NCBI RefSeq assembly: GCF_030253575.1
Contig: NC_080562.1
Location: forward strand, 31,451,852-31,515,851
DNA: 64,000 nucleotides
From: Rhododendron vialii
Lineage: Eukaryota; Streptophyta; Magnoliopsida; Ericales; Ericaceae
Reading direction: 5' to 3'
Shown here in pieces: positions 1 to 10,923 of the stretch (the stretch's first letter is position 1; the number at the start of each line of letters is the position of its first letter). A model generated the notes under the pieces. That model did not search any database. It had not been told where the DNA came from and saw nothing but the letters and a program-made list of their open reading frames with translations. The position numbers and the translations under genes are program-made.

Positions 1-720
1 ATCCATAGAGACAAAAAACTTCCTAGAGTGAGGATCATAACATTTATAACCCTTCTGGGTAGGAGAATACCCAACAAACACACATTTATGGGCTTTAGGA
101 CCTAACTTACCACCCGAAGGGTGAAGAGCATGAACAAAATACACACACCTAAACACTCTAGGGGGAAGAGTCAGGACACGAGAACTATTAGGGAGACACT
201 TAATAGGAGTTTTAAAGTGGAGAACACTGGATGACATACGGTTGATAAGACGCTTCTCCCCATAAATATTTGGGAACATTCAAGGTGAACAAAAGAGAGC
301 GAGCAACCTCAGCAAGATGACAATTTTTGCGTTCAACAACTCCATTTTGTTGTGGAGTGTCAACACTAGTTGTTTGAAAAAGAATACCATTTTCATCCAG
401 AAAAGCCCTAAAATTCCTATCGATATACTCAGTGCTATTGTCACATGAAAAGATTTAAAACAAGAAAAGACTTCACTTTTTGACTTAAGTAAATACACCC
501 AACTGACACGAGAATAACAATCAATAAAAGTGACAAACTACCAAAAATCTTTAAGAGAGGTAACAGGGGAAGGACCTTAAACATCAGAATGAATAACCAT
601 AAAAGGAGAGGCACTCCGTTTATTAATAGGTGCATAAATCAAACGTTTATGTTTTCCAAGCTCACAGGTTTCATAAAAAAATTGACTCCTAGAACAATGT
701 TTAATTAAACTAGGGAAAAT
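1..720 (-). pseudogene. copia integrase fragment
   Basis: Integrase normally inserts the cDNA copy into the genome. On the minus strand the copia pre-integrase/integrase landmarks are readable: CELGKHKR near 660, the core start around 530-500, the PQQNGVVERKN-type motif holding the catalytic Glu near 370-335, and the region just after the core near 70-20. Stops and frame changes separate these blocks, so this is a dead remnant. It is the 5' part in window coordinates but the downstream part of the element, and it continues past the window edge. Confidence 0.8.
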
Positions 721-761
721 TTCTCCTTAATCCTAAAAGAGGGATGACCCAATCTACGGTG

Positions 762-1307
762 CTACTGATATAACATAGAAAGAGCTGAACTCGTATTTGT
801 TTGCAGAGCAAGACCACATGACATGTGCAAATGAGGTGTAGACTCCAAAAAATAGAGGTCATCCTGTGCTTTACCACTGTCAATTACTTTGCTCGTGTCC
901 AGTTTGTGAAAAACACAATGAGTAGGAAAAAAGGTCACCGAACAATTTGCAGAATGAGTAAGACTACTAACGGACAGAAGGTTAGTGGCAAAGTTGGGAA
1001 TATGTAGAACGGAAGAGGGGGAAATAGAGGGAGAATAGTGAACAAAACCTTTCCCTGAAATAGCAGAGAATGATCCATCTGCTATTCTGACCTTATCCTT
1101 ACCAGAATAAGTAGAGTAAGAATCAAATACAGAGGAACAACTTGTCATATGATTTGAAGCACTGAAATCTATAATCCAAAGAATAGCAGAAGAGGCAGTA
1201 AATGCACTAGCCGGAATACCTGTGTGAGCAAAATAGAATGAAGTGAAAGTGGGAGCTGTAGTAGATGGAGAATCATCCCGAGCCATTAGGCGCTTGAGAT
1301 CTTGCAT
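762..1307 (-). pseudogene. copia aspartic protease and pre-integrase region
   Basis: An open stretch of 181 codons holds the copia protease region. The active-site segment reads IIDFSASNHMT, where the family normally has D-S/T-G-A; the Ser-Gly of the catalytic signature is replaced by Phe-Ser, so the enzyme should be inactive. Downstream residues (LLSVSSLT, then DDLYFLE) match the flap and the start of the gag-pre-integrase domain. The ORF overlaps the end of the gag frame in a different frame, which indicates a frameshift in what was one polyprotein. Confidence 0.8.
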
Positions 1308-2317
1308 CTCCCCCTGAGAAAATCCACTAACATGATCAGAAGACGCCTGAACCCAGTACTGAACCCAGAATCAGGCAAGGTAGCAACTGTAGACTCCGAA
1401 ACATGGGCCTGGGCTTGAGTACGCAAGAGACCGCGGTCGCGACAACTGCGTCCACCCCCTCGCTCACGAGAGGGATGACCATGTAACTTCCAACAAAAAT
1501 CTCTGCTATGGCCGGTGATGTGGCAATGATCACATCGGAGTGACTCACAATCAATAAGCCCACTGCTAGCACCAATCTGTGACTTACCACTTTGTGGAAC
1601 AAGCCCACCACTAGAACCAAACTGACCCTGAGGAATGACAACCAAGGAAGAACGATCAGAAGTAGGAGTATGCACCATAGCACCCCTCCTACTCTCCTCC
1701 TGCTGAACAATGGCATAGTCTCTCCTGAAGACAGAAACAAAACACGACCCGACACCTACACTCTAATCGGATCATATTTCACATCAAGACCAGCAAGAAA
1801 GTCATAAACACGCTCTTTCTCTATCCTTTTCAGCCATTAGCAGCATCAACAGCACAAACAGCCTGAAACCCTTGATAATAATCAAATTCCTGCCATGCTC
1901 CACTCAAGTCCACGAAAAACACGACGACGGATCAATGATTTTGTTCTAATGTACGAAGTCTCTTCCTCAACTCAAAACACTATGCATCATTACCTTGCTG
2001 AGAATAGGTTTGGGTTGCAGTAGTCCAAATCTGATGTGGAGTATCAAGAAGCAGGAAAGTATGGTGAATATCAGCTCTCATAGAGTTAAACAACCAGGTG
2101 GAGTAACAGGGCCGTAACAGGGCCCTCAATGAACTCTGACATCCCTTTGGCCTCAATAGCCAAAGTTTGAGGCCAAAGTAAAAGTACGAGACCAAATCAA
2201 ATAGTTGGTACCATCCAACTTAATATGACACATATCCAGAGAATAGTTATCCGGAGTCCCTACACAACTCAACTCATCCTTTGTACTAGCGGAAGCTTTT
2301 TGTTTCTCCTTTGACAT
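1286..2317 (-). pseudogene. copia gag with zinc knuckle
   Basis: Gag forms the virus-like particle and binds the RNA. The start codon at 2317-2315 gives MSKEKQKASASTKDELS, followed by LDGTNYLIWSRTF, a typical copia gag opening. A stop follows near 2155, and the frame resumes in pieces (1980-2195, 1336-1755, 1286-1678). A CX2CX4HX4C zinc knuckle (CDHCHITGHSRDFC) followed by WKLHGHP is readable at about 1480-1534. The copy is non-functional because of the stops and shifts. Confidence 0.78.
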
Positions 2318-2864
2318 TTTAACAGACAGAGCAGCAAAAGATTACGGAAAAAAAAATCTCAAACAGTCACATCCGAGACGAACCCTGAGGAAGCTCAAGC
2401 CCTAAACTCAATTTCGAGTGCCAAGAAATAGATCAGAGACCTTTACCACAGTTTCGAGTCCCAAAAGAAGACCAATCAGTCGTTTCGAGTTCTGAAATGG
2501 CTGAATCAAGTGCCGAAAGGGGTTGTCTGAGATCGAAATCCACCTGCGAGTCTGACCAGTCTATTCTGAGTGCAAACAGTAGTAGCCGGATGTTGTACAG
2601 TGGTCGCCGGAGATCGGCGATGGTCGACGATGACTGGCGAGGGCTGGTGAGTGGTCTACGTACATCGGTGGGGCTGTTAGAAGTCCAGAAGTGGTGTGTC
2701 GTTGCTGTCAGAAGAGATACGAGGAAGAAAAAAGGACAAGGCCAACTGGGTCATCGTTGGAAAAGCTGATCGAAGGGCAAACGCTAATTGTAGACACAGC
2801 CGTGATTGATCAACCACGGCAAGCCTGATCGACGACTAAGAAAAAGAGCCCTAGGCATCGTGGA

Positions 2865-2876
2865 GCTCTATTACCA
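2865..2876 (-). other. primer-binding site, tRNA-Met type, of the copia element
   Basis: On the minus strand, TGGTAATAGAGC lies directly after the LTR end. The plant initiator-Met PBS is TGGTATCAGAGC, so ten of twelve bases match. Its position right next to the TG..CA-bounded repeat fixes the LTR border. Confidence 0.7.
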
Positions 2877-3046
2877 TGTAAAATTAGACGATAGAATTGA
2901 GTCCCCAAAAAAGTTGGGGTTATTTTCTCATTACGCTCAGTTATACAAGAGTAAAGGAATAATTACATATTACATCCTTATCTACTAATCTATTTACATA
3001 AGAGATTAATTATACACTAATCGCACACTACACTCGTAACTTAACA
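2877..3046 (-). repeat. 5' LTR of the copia element, about 170 bp
   Basis: On the minus strand the segment begins TGTTAAGTTACG and ends ATTTTACA, giving a short inverted terminal TGT..ACA, and it is followed at once by the PBS. The 170-bp size is short but within the copia range. The partner LTR is outside the window, so the border at 3046 rests on the TG rule and on position, not on alignment. Confidence 0.6.
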
Positions 3047-3714
3047 GAAATTAATATCATATAGAACCAAACGGAACCAGACCAAAATGCAAAAACCTAT
3101 TAGGTTTTGGATTGGTTCCACTCTTCCGTGCTAAAATGTTTGCCACTATATCGAGACTACCAGTTTAACGAAAATAGAACCTTCTATTGAGGCATTTAGA
3201 AAACCCAAACCCATACTTTGAACTTTCAGAATATTCTCCAAATGGGCTTTTGTACAAGGTGTAGAGTTCTAGGCTTTTAGCATATGTTGATTTTGTAATG
3301 TAGAAACTAATTAGTCTGCAAAAGCAACTTCTTTCACGTATATCAAGTGCACTGATCATAGCCATGGTAGCAGTTCTTGGCTGTTGAGTTTAGGCAGCTA
3401 GTGCTATGGAACTCATGTGCAGTCGGCTCATGATGCACCGAGTCTTTCATCCACATTGATAAGGGGTGAATTCTCTTAATTAGTACAGGGCGGCCTAGAT
3501 AACGACTACAATGGTCTAGTTTTTGGCGTGATATTCTCTACGTAATTACGCTTTAGCATCTACTTCTGGATCTGCTATCTCTGCTACCGTAGCCTTGGCT
3601 GCTGTCTCTGCTGCCCATACCTTCGTCGCTGTCTTCACCTATGCAACTACTGTCTCTGCTGCTTTTGTGAGGTCAACTACTTGATCTTGATCTGTAAAGG
3701 ATACTTAGTGAGAT
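3047..3714. other. no gene seen; simple imperfect repeats
   Basis: No coding signal or element border could be supported. The part near 3580-3670 repeats a GCTGYCTCTGCTGC-like motif imperfectly. Confidence 0.5.
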
Positions 3715-3815
3715 GCTGAAACAATATCCTTCCCAATCACCTCCCCAGCCCTCTTGAAAAAGCCAGCAGAATACCCATCTGTCCCTGGAGCCTTATTGGC
3801 TTTCAGTGACTGGAA
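3715..3815 (-). mobile_element. LINE reverse transcriptase scrap
   Basis: On the minus strand this reads KANKAPGTDGYSAGFF followed by KRAGEVIGKDI. This is the conserved N-terminal reverse-transcriptase block of plant L1 elements (the NKAPGxDG motif). Only about 33 codons remain, with no recognisable LINE sequence on either side, so it is a relic. Confidence 0.75.
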
Positions 3816-3869
3816 AACTATTAGTAGTTGAAATATCTTGCATGAACAAATAAAACTTTTGGTCATAGT

Positions 3870-4092
3870 GTGTTTAGAATATGATTTTAAGGGTGTCCGC
3901 GAGAAATTGGTAAAAAAAATAATCGAGAATGGCTTGATTTGAGCAGTTTTTTATTGAACCGTTCAATAAAATTCAATAAAAAATTGTTCGGATGAAGCCC
4001 ATTCCGGACATTTTTTTTGCTGATTTCTCGCGGGTACCCTTAAAATCACGTTCTGATTATATTGAGTGGCTCGGATAATATATATATATATA
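3870..4092. repeat. foldback repeat copy A (left arm shortened)
   Basis: The inner arms AGGGTGTCCGCGAGAAAT... and ...TTTCTCGCGGGTACCCTT pair with each other, and the right side continues into the CGTTCTGAT...CATTGAGYGGCTC arm. The outermost left arm is missing, and it ends at an (AT)n run. It is the same family as copies B and C. Confidence 0.7.
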
Positions 4093-4355
4093 TTCCCGAT
4101 CGAATTTTGATGATCCGAGCCGCTCAATGCGATCAGAACGTGATTTTAAGGGGAACTCGCAAGAAATCAGCAAAAAAAATGACTGGGAAGGGCTTGATCC
4201 GAACAGTTTCGAATAATTTTTTATTGAACGGTTCAAATAAAAACTGCTCAAATCAAGCCTTTTCCGGTCATTTTTTTTGCTAATTTCTCGTGAGCACCCT
4301 TAAAATCACATTCTGCACACATTGAACCGTTCGGATCATAAAAATTCAATCGGGA
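4093..4355. repeat. foldback repeat copy B
   Basis: The element starts TTCCCGATCGAATTTTGATG and ends AAATTCAATCGGGAA. The two halves are inverted copies over most of the length (GTGATTTTAAGG on one side, CCTTAAAATCAC on the other), with a short AT-rich centre TTTTTTATTGAACGG. No ORF. It is a MITE or foldback-like element. Confidence 0.75.
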
Positions 4356-4501
4356 ACTTTGAGATTTTGGGGGTGGTGTTTTTTTGGGTGTTTCTTGAAC
4401 ACCCCCCCCTCCCCACACACACACACACACACATACATATATATACACTGTTTGTTTCAGATGAGGGGGTCCTCATTTTAGTTCAAATGCGGACCCCCCT
4501 T
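4356..4501. repeat. (CA)n microsatellite and C/G-run spacer
   Basis: Between foldback copies B and C lie C-runs, a (CA)n tract at about 4415-4432 and a small hairpin whose arms are GGGGGTCC and GGACCCCC at 4464-4500. Confidence 0.6.
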
Positions 4502-4756
4502 TTCCGATCGAATTTCGATGATCAGAGCCGCTCAATGTGTTCAGAATGTGATTTTAAAGGTACTCGTGAGAAATCGGCAAAAAAATGACCGGGAATGGCT
4601 TTATCCGAACAGTTTTTTATTGAACGGTTCAAATAAAAACTGCTCAAATCAAGCCCTTCCCATTCATTTTTTTTTTTTGCCAATTTCTCACGGGTACCCT
4701 TAAAATCACGTTCTGATCACATTGAGCAGCTCCGATCATCGAAATTTGATCGGGAA
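4502..4756. repeat. foldback repeat copy C (most complete)
   Basis: It begins TTCCGATCGAATTTCGATGA and ends TCATCGAAATTTGATCGGGA. Nearly the full 255 bp can fold on itself: arms of about 115 bp meet at a centre containing AACGGTTCAAATAAAAACTG. It is the best example of the three copies and has no coding potential. Confidence 0.78.
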
Positions 4757-5844
4757 GCAGGAGTGATACATGTGTAGTTACCCCTATTTAGGGGAGAGAT
4801 GTTGAAAAATTCAATTGGCTCCATGATTGAAAAAGAGAAGGTTTAATTTATGGAAACTTCCCACTAGCGCCCATGTTTTTGAGTGAAATTTTCTCAATCA
4901 ATTTGAATTAGAGAGTGGAAATGGCGCCAAGGTTGTAGGGAGTAATTTTTTCTCCTTCCTTTTTCAGTGCCTGACGAGAAATTTCTCAATCGCTTATACA
5001 ACAAGATAAGGAATTGAATATGGTGCCAATGTTTGATTGTTGGATTTCTATCTTGTATTGCTCGTTTTGCAACAAGAAATATAAGTACAGTAACACTAAT
5101 CCTTGGAGGGGAAAATGTGGAAAATTAACACCAAGTCAATGCAATAATGTGGTATTATTGATATTGTACTAATATTGATCTCCATGGAGTTGAAATCAAG
5201 AATCAATGCTACTATTCATTGAATCTGACATTAGTCCATGTGGCTGGATAGACCAAAACACTTGATTGAGAGTGTGAGGCCAATCACTATTATTTACCAA
5301 TGAGGACAGGTGTATGATCGAGTTATTTTCTTGAGTACGTTTATTGTGAAATTATTGTGATTCATTGTTCTCTATTTGAACATATTACTCTTGTCATATT
5401 GTATACTTCGAGATATTTTTTCGTTTTCAATTGCGAGACTAGTGGCAACCTTATTGGGGAAGCATGCGGATTATTTGTTTGGATTATTTGTTTAGAGTTC
5501 TGGAGAGCTTAGGGCTTCTTTAATTTGGGAATCTAGGGTCCATCGTTAGTGATTTTTTAGAGACTCAATTGGAATATGAGGATATTAGTGATTTGTTACT
5601 TTTGGATGACGAACTATTCAGGTCGTCATATTTGCCTTGGTAATCAGAGCATTGGCATTAACTCATACATGAGGCTGGTGGATGTGTGATTTTTTCGGGT
5701 TATAAGAGTGGTCATGATCTTGAACTGGGGAGATTGTGACATCCTCATATTTATTAGTAGCCATTCGCATTCATTTGGGCATTGGTGGAAGTTGCAGTAA
5801 AATTAGGGTTAGATTAGTTACAACCCATGTATTTTGTGGGAAGG
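4757..5844. other. no gene seen
   Basis: AT-rich sequence with no supported ORF. The phrase GGGGAGATTGTGACATCCT at about 5729-5747 resembles the 3' junction of some gypsy elements (purine tract plus LTR start), but no matching repeat was found, so nothing is called. Confidence 0.4.
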
Positions 5845-6024
5845 ATAAGAAGCAAGGTTGTTAATACTGTTCCGTACCGGCTGCTATAGTCACATTTTAG
5901 CTATATTCCATTACTCTGGTCTTCTGATTCCTTATGGCTATTCTCAGACTGTTCTAGCGTACCAGTGTGTTCTCGGTCGTACCGGATCGTCTCGGTTGGT
6001 ACCGGCCATTAGTAGATCTATGCG

Positions 6025-6156
6025 GAGGATGTAGATTTGTTGAACGGAGTGGGGCTCCTCGTTGCTGGAGAAGAAGCAAGTAACAGAAGGGAGGATGTAG
6101 ATTTGTTGAACGGAGTGGGGCTCCTCGTTGCTGGAGAAGAAGCAAGTAATAGAAGA
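6025..6156. repeat. tandem duplication, 2 x 66 bp
   Basis: The unit beginning GAGGATGTAGATTTGTTGAA occurs at 6025 and again at 6091 with almost no differences. It lies inside the hAT-like element, just left of the gypsy insertion. Confidence 0.85.
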
Positions 6157-6199
6157 GACAGAAAGTCTGCCAATTTTCCAATTTTCTCTTTACAGCTAT

Positions 6200-6920
6200 T
6201 GTAGGGAGGTATTCCCAAGCAAGTAAAAGTAACACCCGAGCACGTGACACGAGAGGTCAATGATATAGGTCGACCGGACCACTCTCCTGAGCAGTTTGGT
6301 GGTCGGCGGCACAGGTGAAACGGTACGAGAGGCCAGTAACAAGCATGAGCTGTTCGGCCATGAGATGGCCAAAAAGAAGAAGAGTCTTGTCTTATGTTGC
6401 CATAAGTGATCAGGCGGTGAAAGTATTCTGGAAGATCCCGGTACAGCTGTACTCCGCAATGGAGTAAGATTTCACGAATAAAGGATCTGCGTAAGACTCC
6501 CAATAAGGAAAGGGTGTTCGGCCCATTATGAAAAGGATTCTTATATGGACAGAAAAGGCAATTCGATAAGGGAGAGAAAATCCTTTGTATTCTGGATTTC
6601 CTATACGAGATAGGAAATCTAGGGCAATTGGGATGTTTGGGTTGCAAGCAAATGAACGTCTATATAAACGAGGTAAACCTAAAGGTGAAAGGTACGCACG
6701 ATATTGCAATACGATTGTTCTCTTACTGATAATTAGGGTTTATTCTAGTACGTGATACTAACTTAAGCATCGGAGGGCCTTTGCCGACGAGAGGCAAACG
6801 TGCGTTTTCCCCTGTCTATTTTGCAGCTAGGGTTCCGGCGAATAGCTAGGGTTCAGGCAAGGAGGCACGTGATGCCATACATTCTAAAAAGCTTCTACAA
6901 GCACTAAGTGGATTTTTCCT
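6200..6920 (+). repeat. left LTR of the Tat element
   Basis: It starts TGTAGGGAGG right after the target duplication. A TATA box (TATATAAA) lies at 6661-6668. From 6671 to about 6919 the sequence is nearly identical to 11412-11660. The left copy then departs from the right copy's terminal CACTTACA, so the exact 3' border is blurred, perhaps by a small deletion at the LTR/PBS junction. ORFs read across this LTR on the minus strand are not genes. Confidence 0.75.
6661..6668 (+). promoter_or_regulatory. LTR TATA box
   Basis: TATATAAA sits in the left LTR. The right LTR copy begins only a few bases downstream of the equivalent position, so the right copy has no core promoter. Confidence 0.55.
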
Positions 6921-7364
6921 CGGTGGGAAATGAAAGAATTCCATCTGAAACCATGACGGAAAACGATCCTAAAGCACCACACGTTCTTACGAAGGACACG
7001 TTCAATCCTGAGGGTGGTGGAGATAAGCTTCCCCCCCCAGCTCCGAAAAAGCTGCCTGGGGAAAGGAAGACTGGAACGATCCAGGCAGGCCGCTTGTTGG
7101 GCTTTCCCAACGATTCTAGGATTAAAGATAAGGGGACTGCCATAGGGTCCACCCGAAGGGAGGAATCCCGACGAAGAGACGGGTGGGCACTCGAAGGGTG
7201 TCCGGAGTCATGGCGATATCCTGGACAAGAACAGGTAGGATATCGAGGAGTACGCCTGCCTGATTAGACAGAAAGAACAAAAGATTCGTGAACTGGAATG
7301 AATCAAGGAACACCCCGAGGACTCCGGGATCCCACGAGAAAAATCCCGAGGAGGAAGCCTAGCA

Positions 7365-8673
7365 TTGGAGTATAAGAAGGCCTCTTCACTAAAAAGAAAG
7401 AACAAGAGCAGGAGTCGAACTCTAGAACGGAAAAGGACTTCTTCACGAAAAAGAGGAAGTAGGAGTAGGAGCCGAACTCCAGAAGACAAACATCATAGGG
7501 AAACGTGCAAGAGACTTGATTCTGATTACGAAAGGGAGAAAGCACGGGAAGCAGCAACACGAAAGGCTGAGGGGCATGAAGTAGGAACTGCAAGAGAAGT
7601 AGCACGAAAGGCCCTTAAGAACATCGTTTCCTCTACTTTGTCTAGAAAATTACATGAGGCAATACTGCTGAGCAGGGTAAAGCACAGCCCGTTCGTGCTC
7701 TACCAGATAGATGCGGATCCTGTGAATCATATACAGCACTACCAGCAGGCCATGTTCATGCATGTAGGGGATGATGTGATCATGTGCAATATGTTCCCCT
7801 TGAGCCTAGGAAAGGTGGCTTTGGCATGGTTTCACAAGTTGGTCCCAAACTCCATACAAAACTAGGAACATATGGCCAAGGAATTCACTGCTCTGTTCTT
7901 GACGAGCAGAAGGGCACAGAAGACCTTCGAGGCCCTCTCCGATATGAAACAGGGAGAGAATGAGCCGATCAGGGAATATGCCAAGAAGTTTTGGGAGATG
8001 TTCAATGAGAATGAATGTTGTAGCGAGGAGTATGCGATTGCGACATTCAAAATCATGACTACCTGTTCGGGGAGAATTACGCCGATCACTGAGTTCAGTG
8101 GATACCGTGGCGAAGATGATGGAACGAACTGAACAACATGCCCGAATAGAGGATGATATACTTCAAGAAGAAGGCAAACTTGCCACCGAACAAGGCAAGG
8201 GGTCCACGAAGAGGATAGAAAGGGCGGAGCCCAAGAGTTATAAAGAAAGAAACGAGTATGGGCAGGCTAAGAAGGAGCCATACAAAGAAAAACAAGGCCC
8301 TGATCCTAAGTCCTTCTTTGCAATAACCACAGTTTTCAAAGAGCCAATCTACAGAATTCTTTATCGAATAAAGAATCGCTCATATTTCAAATGGCCGCCG
8401 AGAATGGGAGGAGATAAGGATGCAAAAAGGGCTACGAACCAGCACTGTATTTACCATAAGGATTGGGGCCACATGACTGAAGATTGTGAAATGTTTAAAA
8501 AGCATCTGGACGATCTAGTGAAGCAAGGGTACCTTGGTGAGTTTGTCCAGGAGGAACCCAAGGACGCTGCCAGAGTAATGGAGTTGGATTACAAACAGAA
8601 TCCAAAGGGAGTGATCCATATGATACATGGGTTGGCAACTCCTTACACAAGGAATGAGGTTAGGCTTTTCTAG
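7365..8673 (+). pseudogene. Tat gag
   Basis: An Arg/Ser-rich leader (SRSRTLERKR, SRSRSRTPED) precedes the retrotransposon gag domain: DADPVNHIQHYQQAM, then LAWFHKLVPNSI, MAKEFTALFLTSRRAQKTFE and REYAKKFWEMF. This order matches Tat/Ogre-like gag. A stop at 7863-7865 and a frameshift near 8095 interrupt the frame. The tail keeps an HCIYH/CEMF-like degenerate knuckle region (about 8440-8490). Confidence 0.82.
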
Positions 8674-8679
8674 AGGCAA

Positions 8680-9252
8680 GTGAAGCACGACCAGCATGTC
8701 ATGAAGTTGGGAAAGAAAAGAGGCCGTGAAGACGGAGAGTGTGACAAAGGCATAGTCTCCACGGATGACGACCTAGGAGGAGTCCAGGTCCCGCACAACA
8801 ATGCTCTGGTCATAACCCTACGGATTGGGGGCTATGATATTGAGAGGATCCTAGTATACTCCGGGAGCTGTACAGAGGTTTTGTACTATGAGGCATTCAA
8901 GAAATTGGGACTGACACAGGTGGATCTGGTACAGTCAATAATCCCACTAGTCAGCTTTAGTTCAGGAGCAGTCTGGCCCTTGGGAAAGGTAACGCTACCT
9001 GTTCGGGTAGGATTAGTGGTGTTGCGAACCAACTTTCTGGTAGTAGACGTGTCACCTTCCTATAAAGTGATTATTGGGAGGACGTGGTTGCACAAGATGA
9101 GAGCAGTCTCCTCCACCTATCACTCGATGGTGAAGTTTGTGGGGTCCAATGGAGTTGAAAAAATTTGGGGCAATCAGAAGGTGGCGCTGCTTAATTTCAA
9201 TAATCAAGAAGGCCCCGAAAGCCCATTTAGTCCAGATAGTGGAGGTCACTGA
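8680..9252 (+). pseudogene. Tat aspartic protease, catalytic Asp lost
   Basis: The retropepsin segment NALVITLRIGGYDIERILVY is followed by SGSCTEVLYYEAFKKLGL. The family has D-S/T-G at the active site, whereas here the sequence is Y-S-G, so the catalytic Asp is gone. The C-terminal landmark VIIGRTWLHKMRAVSSTYH is well preserved. The frame is shared with the end of gag but separated from it by a TAG stop at 8671-8673. A frameshift near 9200 joins it to the RT frame. Confidence 0.8.
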
Positions 9253-10197
9253 TCAACCGACCATTGAGGATGTTGGAGGAGACCCTGTCAAGAAGGTGGT
9301 AGAAGGCCCGAAGAAACTCCAGATCAACGAGAATGATCTTGAGAGATATTTCTTGATCAGGGAAACCTTGGACAAAGGTGAGGAGGATGAATTGTTGGAA
9401 TTTTTGAAGGGACACATCGACATGTTTGCATGGGTACCCGAAGAGATACCCAGGGTGGATGCAGACGTGATATGCCATCACTTGAATGTAGACCCCCAAC
9501 ACCAGCCCGTAATTCAGAAAAAGAGAAGATCAGCTATACAACACGTAGACGCTGTCATAGAGGAGGTTGATTGATTGCTGGAAGCCAAGGCGATACGAGA
9601 GGTCTATTATCCAGAATGGCTGTCCAACACTGTGGTCGTAAAGAAGAACGGGAAGTGGCGGGTTTGTGTGGATTTCACAGACCTGAACAAAGCTTGCCCA
9701 AAAGACAGCTTTCCAGTCCCAAGGATAGACCAGTTGGTGGATGCTATGGCGGGGTATAGGAGGATGATTTTCCTCGATGCACACCGAGGATACCACCAGA
9801 TTGCTATGTTCGGGCCCGATCAGGAAAAGAATTCATCATGCCGCGAGGGCTATATTGCTATAATGTTATGCCCTTTGGACTGAGGAATGCCGGAGCACCG
9901 TACCAGAGATTGGCAACAACCATGTTCAAAAAATTGCTCGCCAAGACAATGGAGGTGTACATAGATGACATGGTGGTAAAGAGTAAGGAGAAACAAGACC
10001 ACCCGGCGGATCTCAAGGAGGCCTTCGAAATCCTAAGGAAGCACAAACTGAAGCTCAATGCCTTGAAGTGTGCGTTCAGAGTTAGTTCTGGAAAATTCTT
10101 GGACCACCTTGTGACTATAAGAGGGATAGAGGCAAACCCTGACCAGATAGAAGCTTTGAAGAATTTGCAAAGCCCGAAGACCACAAAGGAGGTCTAG
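9137..10197 (+). pseudogene. Tat reverse transcriptase
   Basis: RT copies the RNA genome. Landmarks in order: PEWLSNTVVVKKNGKWRVCV, DFTDLNKACPKDSFPVPRID, DAHRGYHQI, NVMPFGLRNAGAPYQR and the catalytic YIDDMVVKS near 9955-9985. Although YIDD is intact, the gene has a TGA at 9572-9574, a frameshift near 9830 and a TAG at 10195-10197. The linker between protease and RT (9230-9570) is the acidic LxEFLKGHIDMFAW segment typical of gypsy elements. Confidence 0.88.
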
Positions 10198-10209
10198 AGG
10201 CAAACTGGG

Positions 10210-10923
10210 ATGGCAATAGCCTTGAATCGGTTCATTAGCCAGTCAAGCGACAAGTATAGACCCTTCTTCCAGTTACTGAAGAAAAGAGAGGGATACGAAT
10301 GGGGAGCAGAATGCGAGCAAGCCTTCCAAGAGTTAAAGAAGTACTTGTATACGGCGCCGTTGCTATCCATCCCAGAGCCAGGTGAGCCTTTGGTTTTGTA
10401 CTTAGCAGTATCCGAGCATGCAGTAAGTGCAGTACTGCTAAAAAGCAAGGGATTCGAACAAATCCCAGTATATCATGTAAGCAAGACAATGCTCGATGCA
10501 GAAACAAGATATTTGCCCCTTGAGAAGTTGGTCTTGGCACTAAGAACTGCTGCAAGGAAGCTGCCGCACTACTTTCAGAGCCGCAAGATAGTGGTATACA
10601 CTGAGTTCCCATTGAAATCTCTGCTCCGAAAAACAGATTTCTCGGGAAGAATATCGAGGTGGTTTGTAGAGTTGAGTCAATATGATATTGACTTCCAGCT
10701 GCGAACTGCAATCAAAGGACAAGTTCTAGCAAAATTTGTTTCAGAGTTTTCACCAACAGTGGCCCCGCTGCCTCCTCCGAGCAAAGAGCAGACATCCAAA
10801 GCGCCCACGAGATGGAGGCAATTGCAGGCCGAGCAGGATCCGAAGGAATGGAAGTTATTCGTGGATGGATTAGCCTGCAACACTGGGTCAGGGATTGGAG
10901 TGGTGCTTTGCCCTCCTGAGTGA
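10210..10923 (+). pseudogene. Tat RNase H and start of second RNase H
   Basis: The connection and RNase H1 domain are readable: FFQLLKKREGYEWGAECEQA, LVLYLAVSEHAVSAVL, RYLPLEKLVLAL, and the tail RTDFSGRISRW-like block near 10630. After a linker the archaeal-type RNase H begins with WKLFVDGLACNTGSGIGVVL (10849-10910), with a catalytic Asp in VDG. A TGA at 10921-10923 ends the frame. Confidence 0.85.

Larger units (their letters stand above)
1..3046 (-). mobile_element. Ty1/copia LTR retrotransposon, degenerate, cut by window edge
   Basis: Reading the minus strand from 3046 downward, the order is LTR, primer-binding site, leader, gag, zinc knuckle, protease, then integrase running off the left edge. 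This gag-PR-INT order is the copia order. The reading frame is broken several times (a stop just after the first 54 gag codons, further stops and shifts between gag, protease and integrase), so the copy cannot make a polyprotein. The second LTR and the reverse transcriptase lie outside the window. The leader (about 2318-2862) has no supported gene; an ORF on the other strand there is incidental. Confidence 0.88.

Noticed and set aside
5729..5760. Gypsy 3' junction (GGGGAGATTGTGACATCCT)
   Set aside because: Suggestive purine tract and TG start, but no second LTR copy or coding remnant in the proper frame was found.
6018..6709. Several minus-strand ORFs up to 209 codons
   Set aside because: They cover a tandem duplication and the gypsy LTR; the LTR is defined by repeat and target duplication, and no domain is present.
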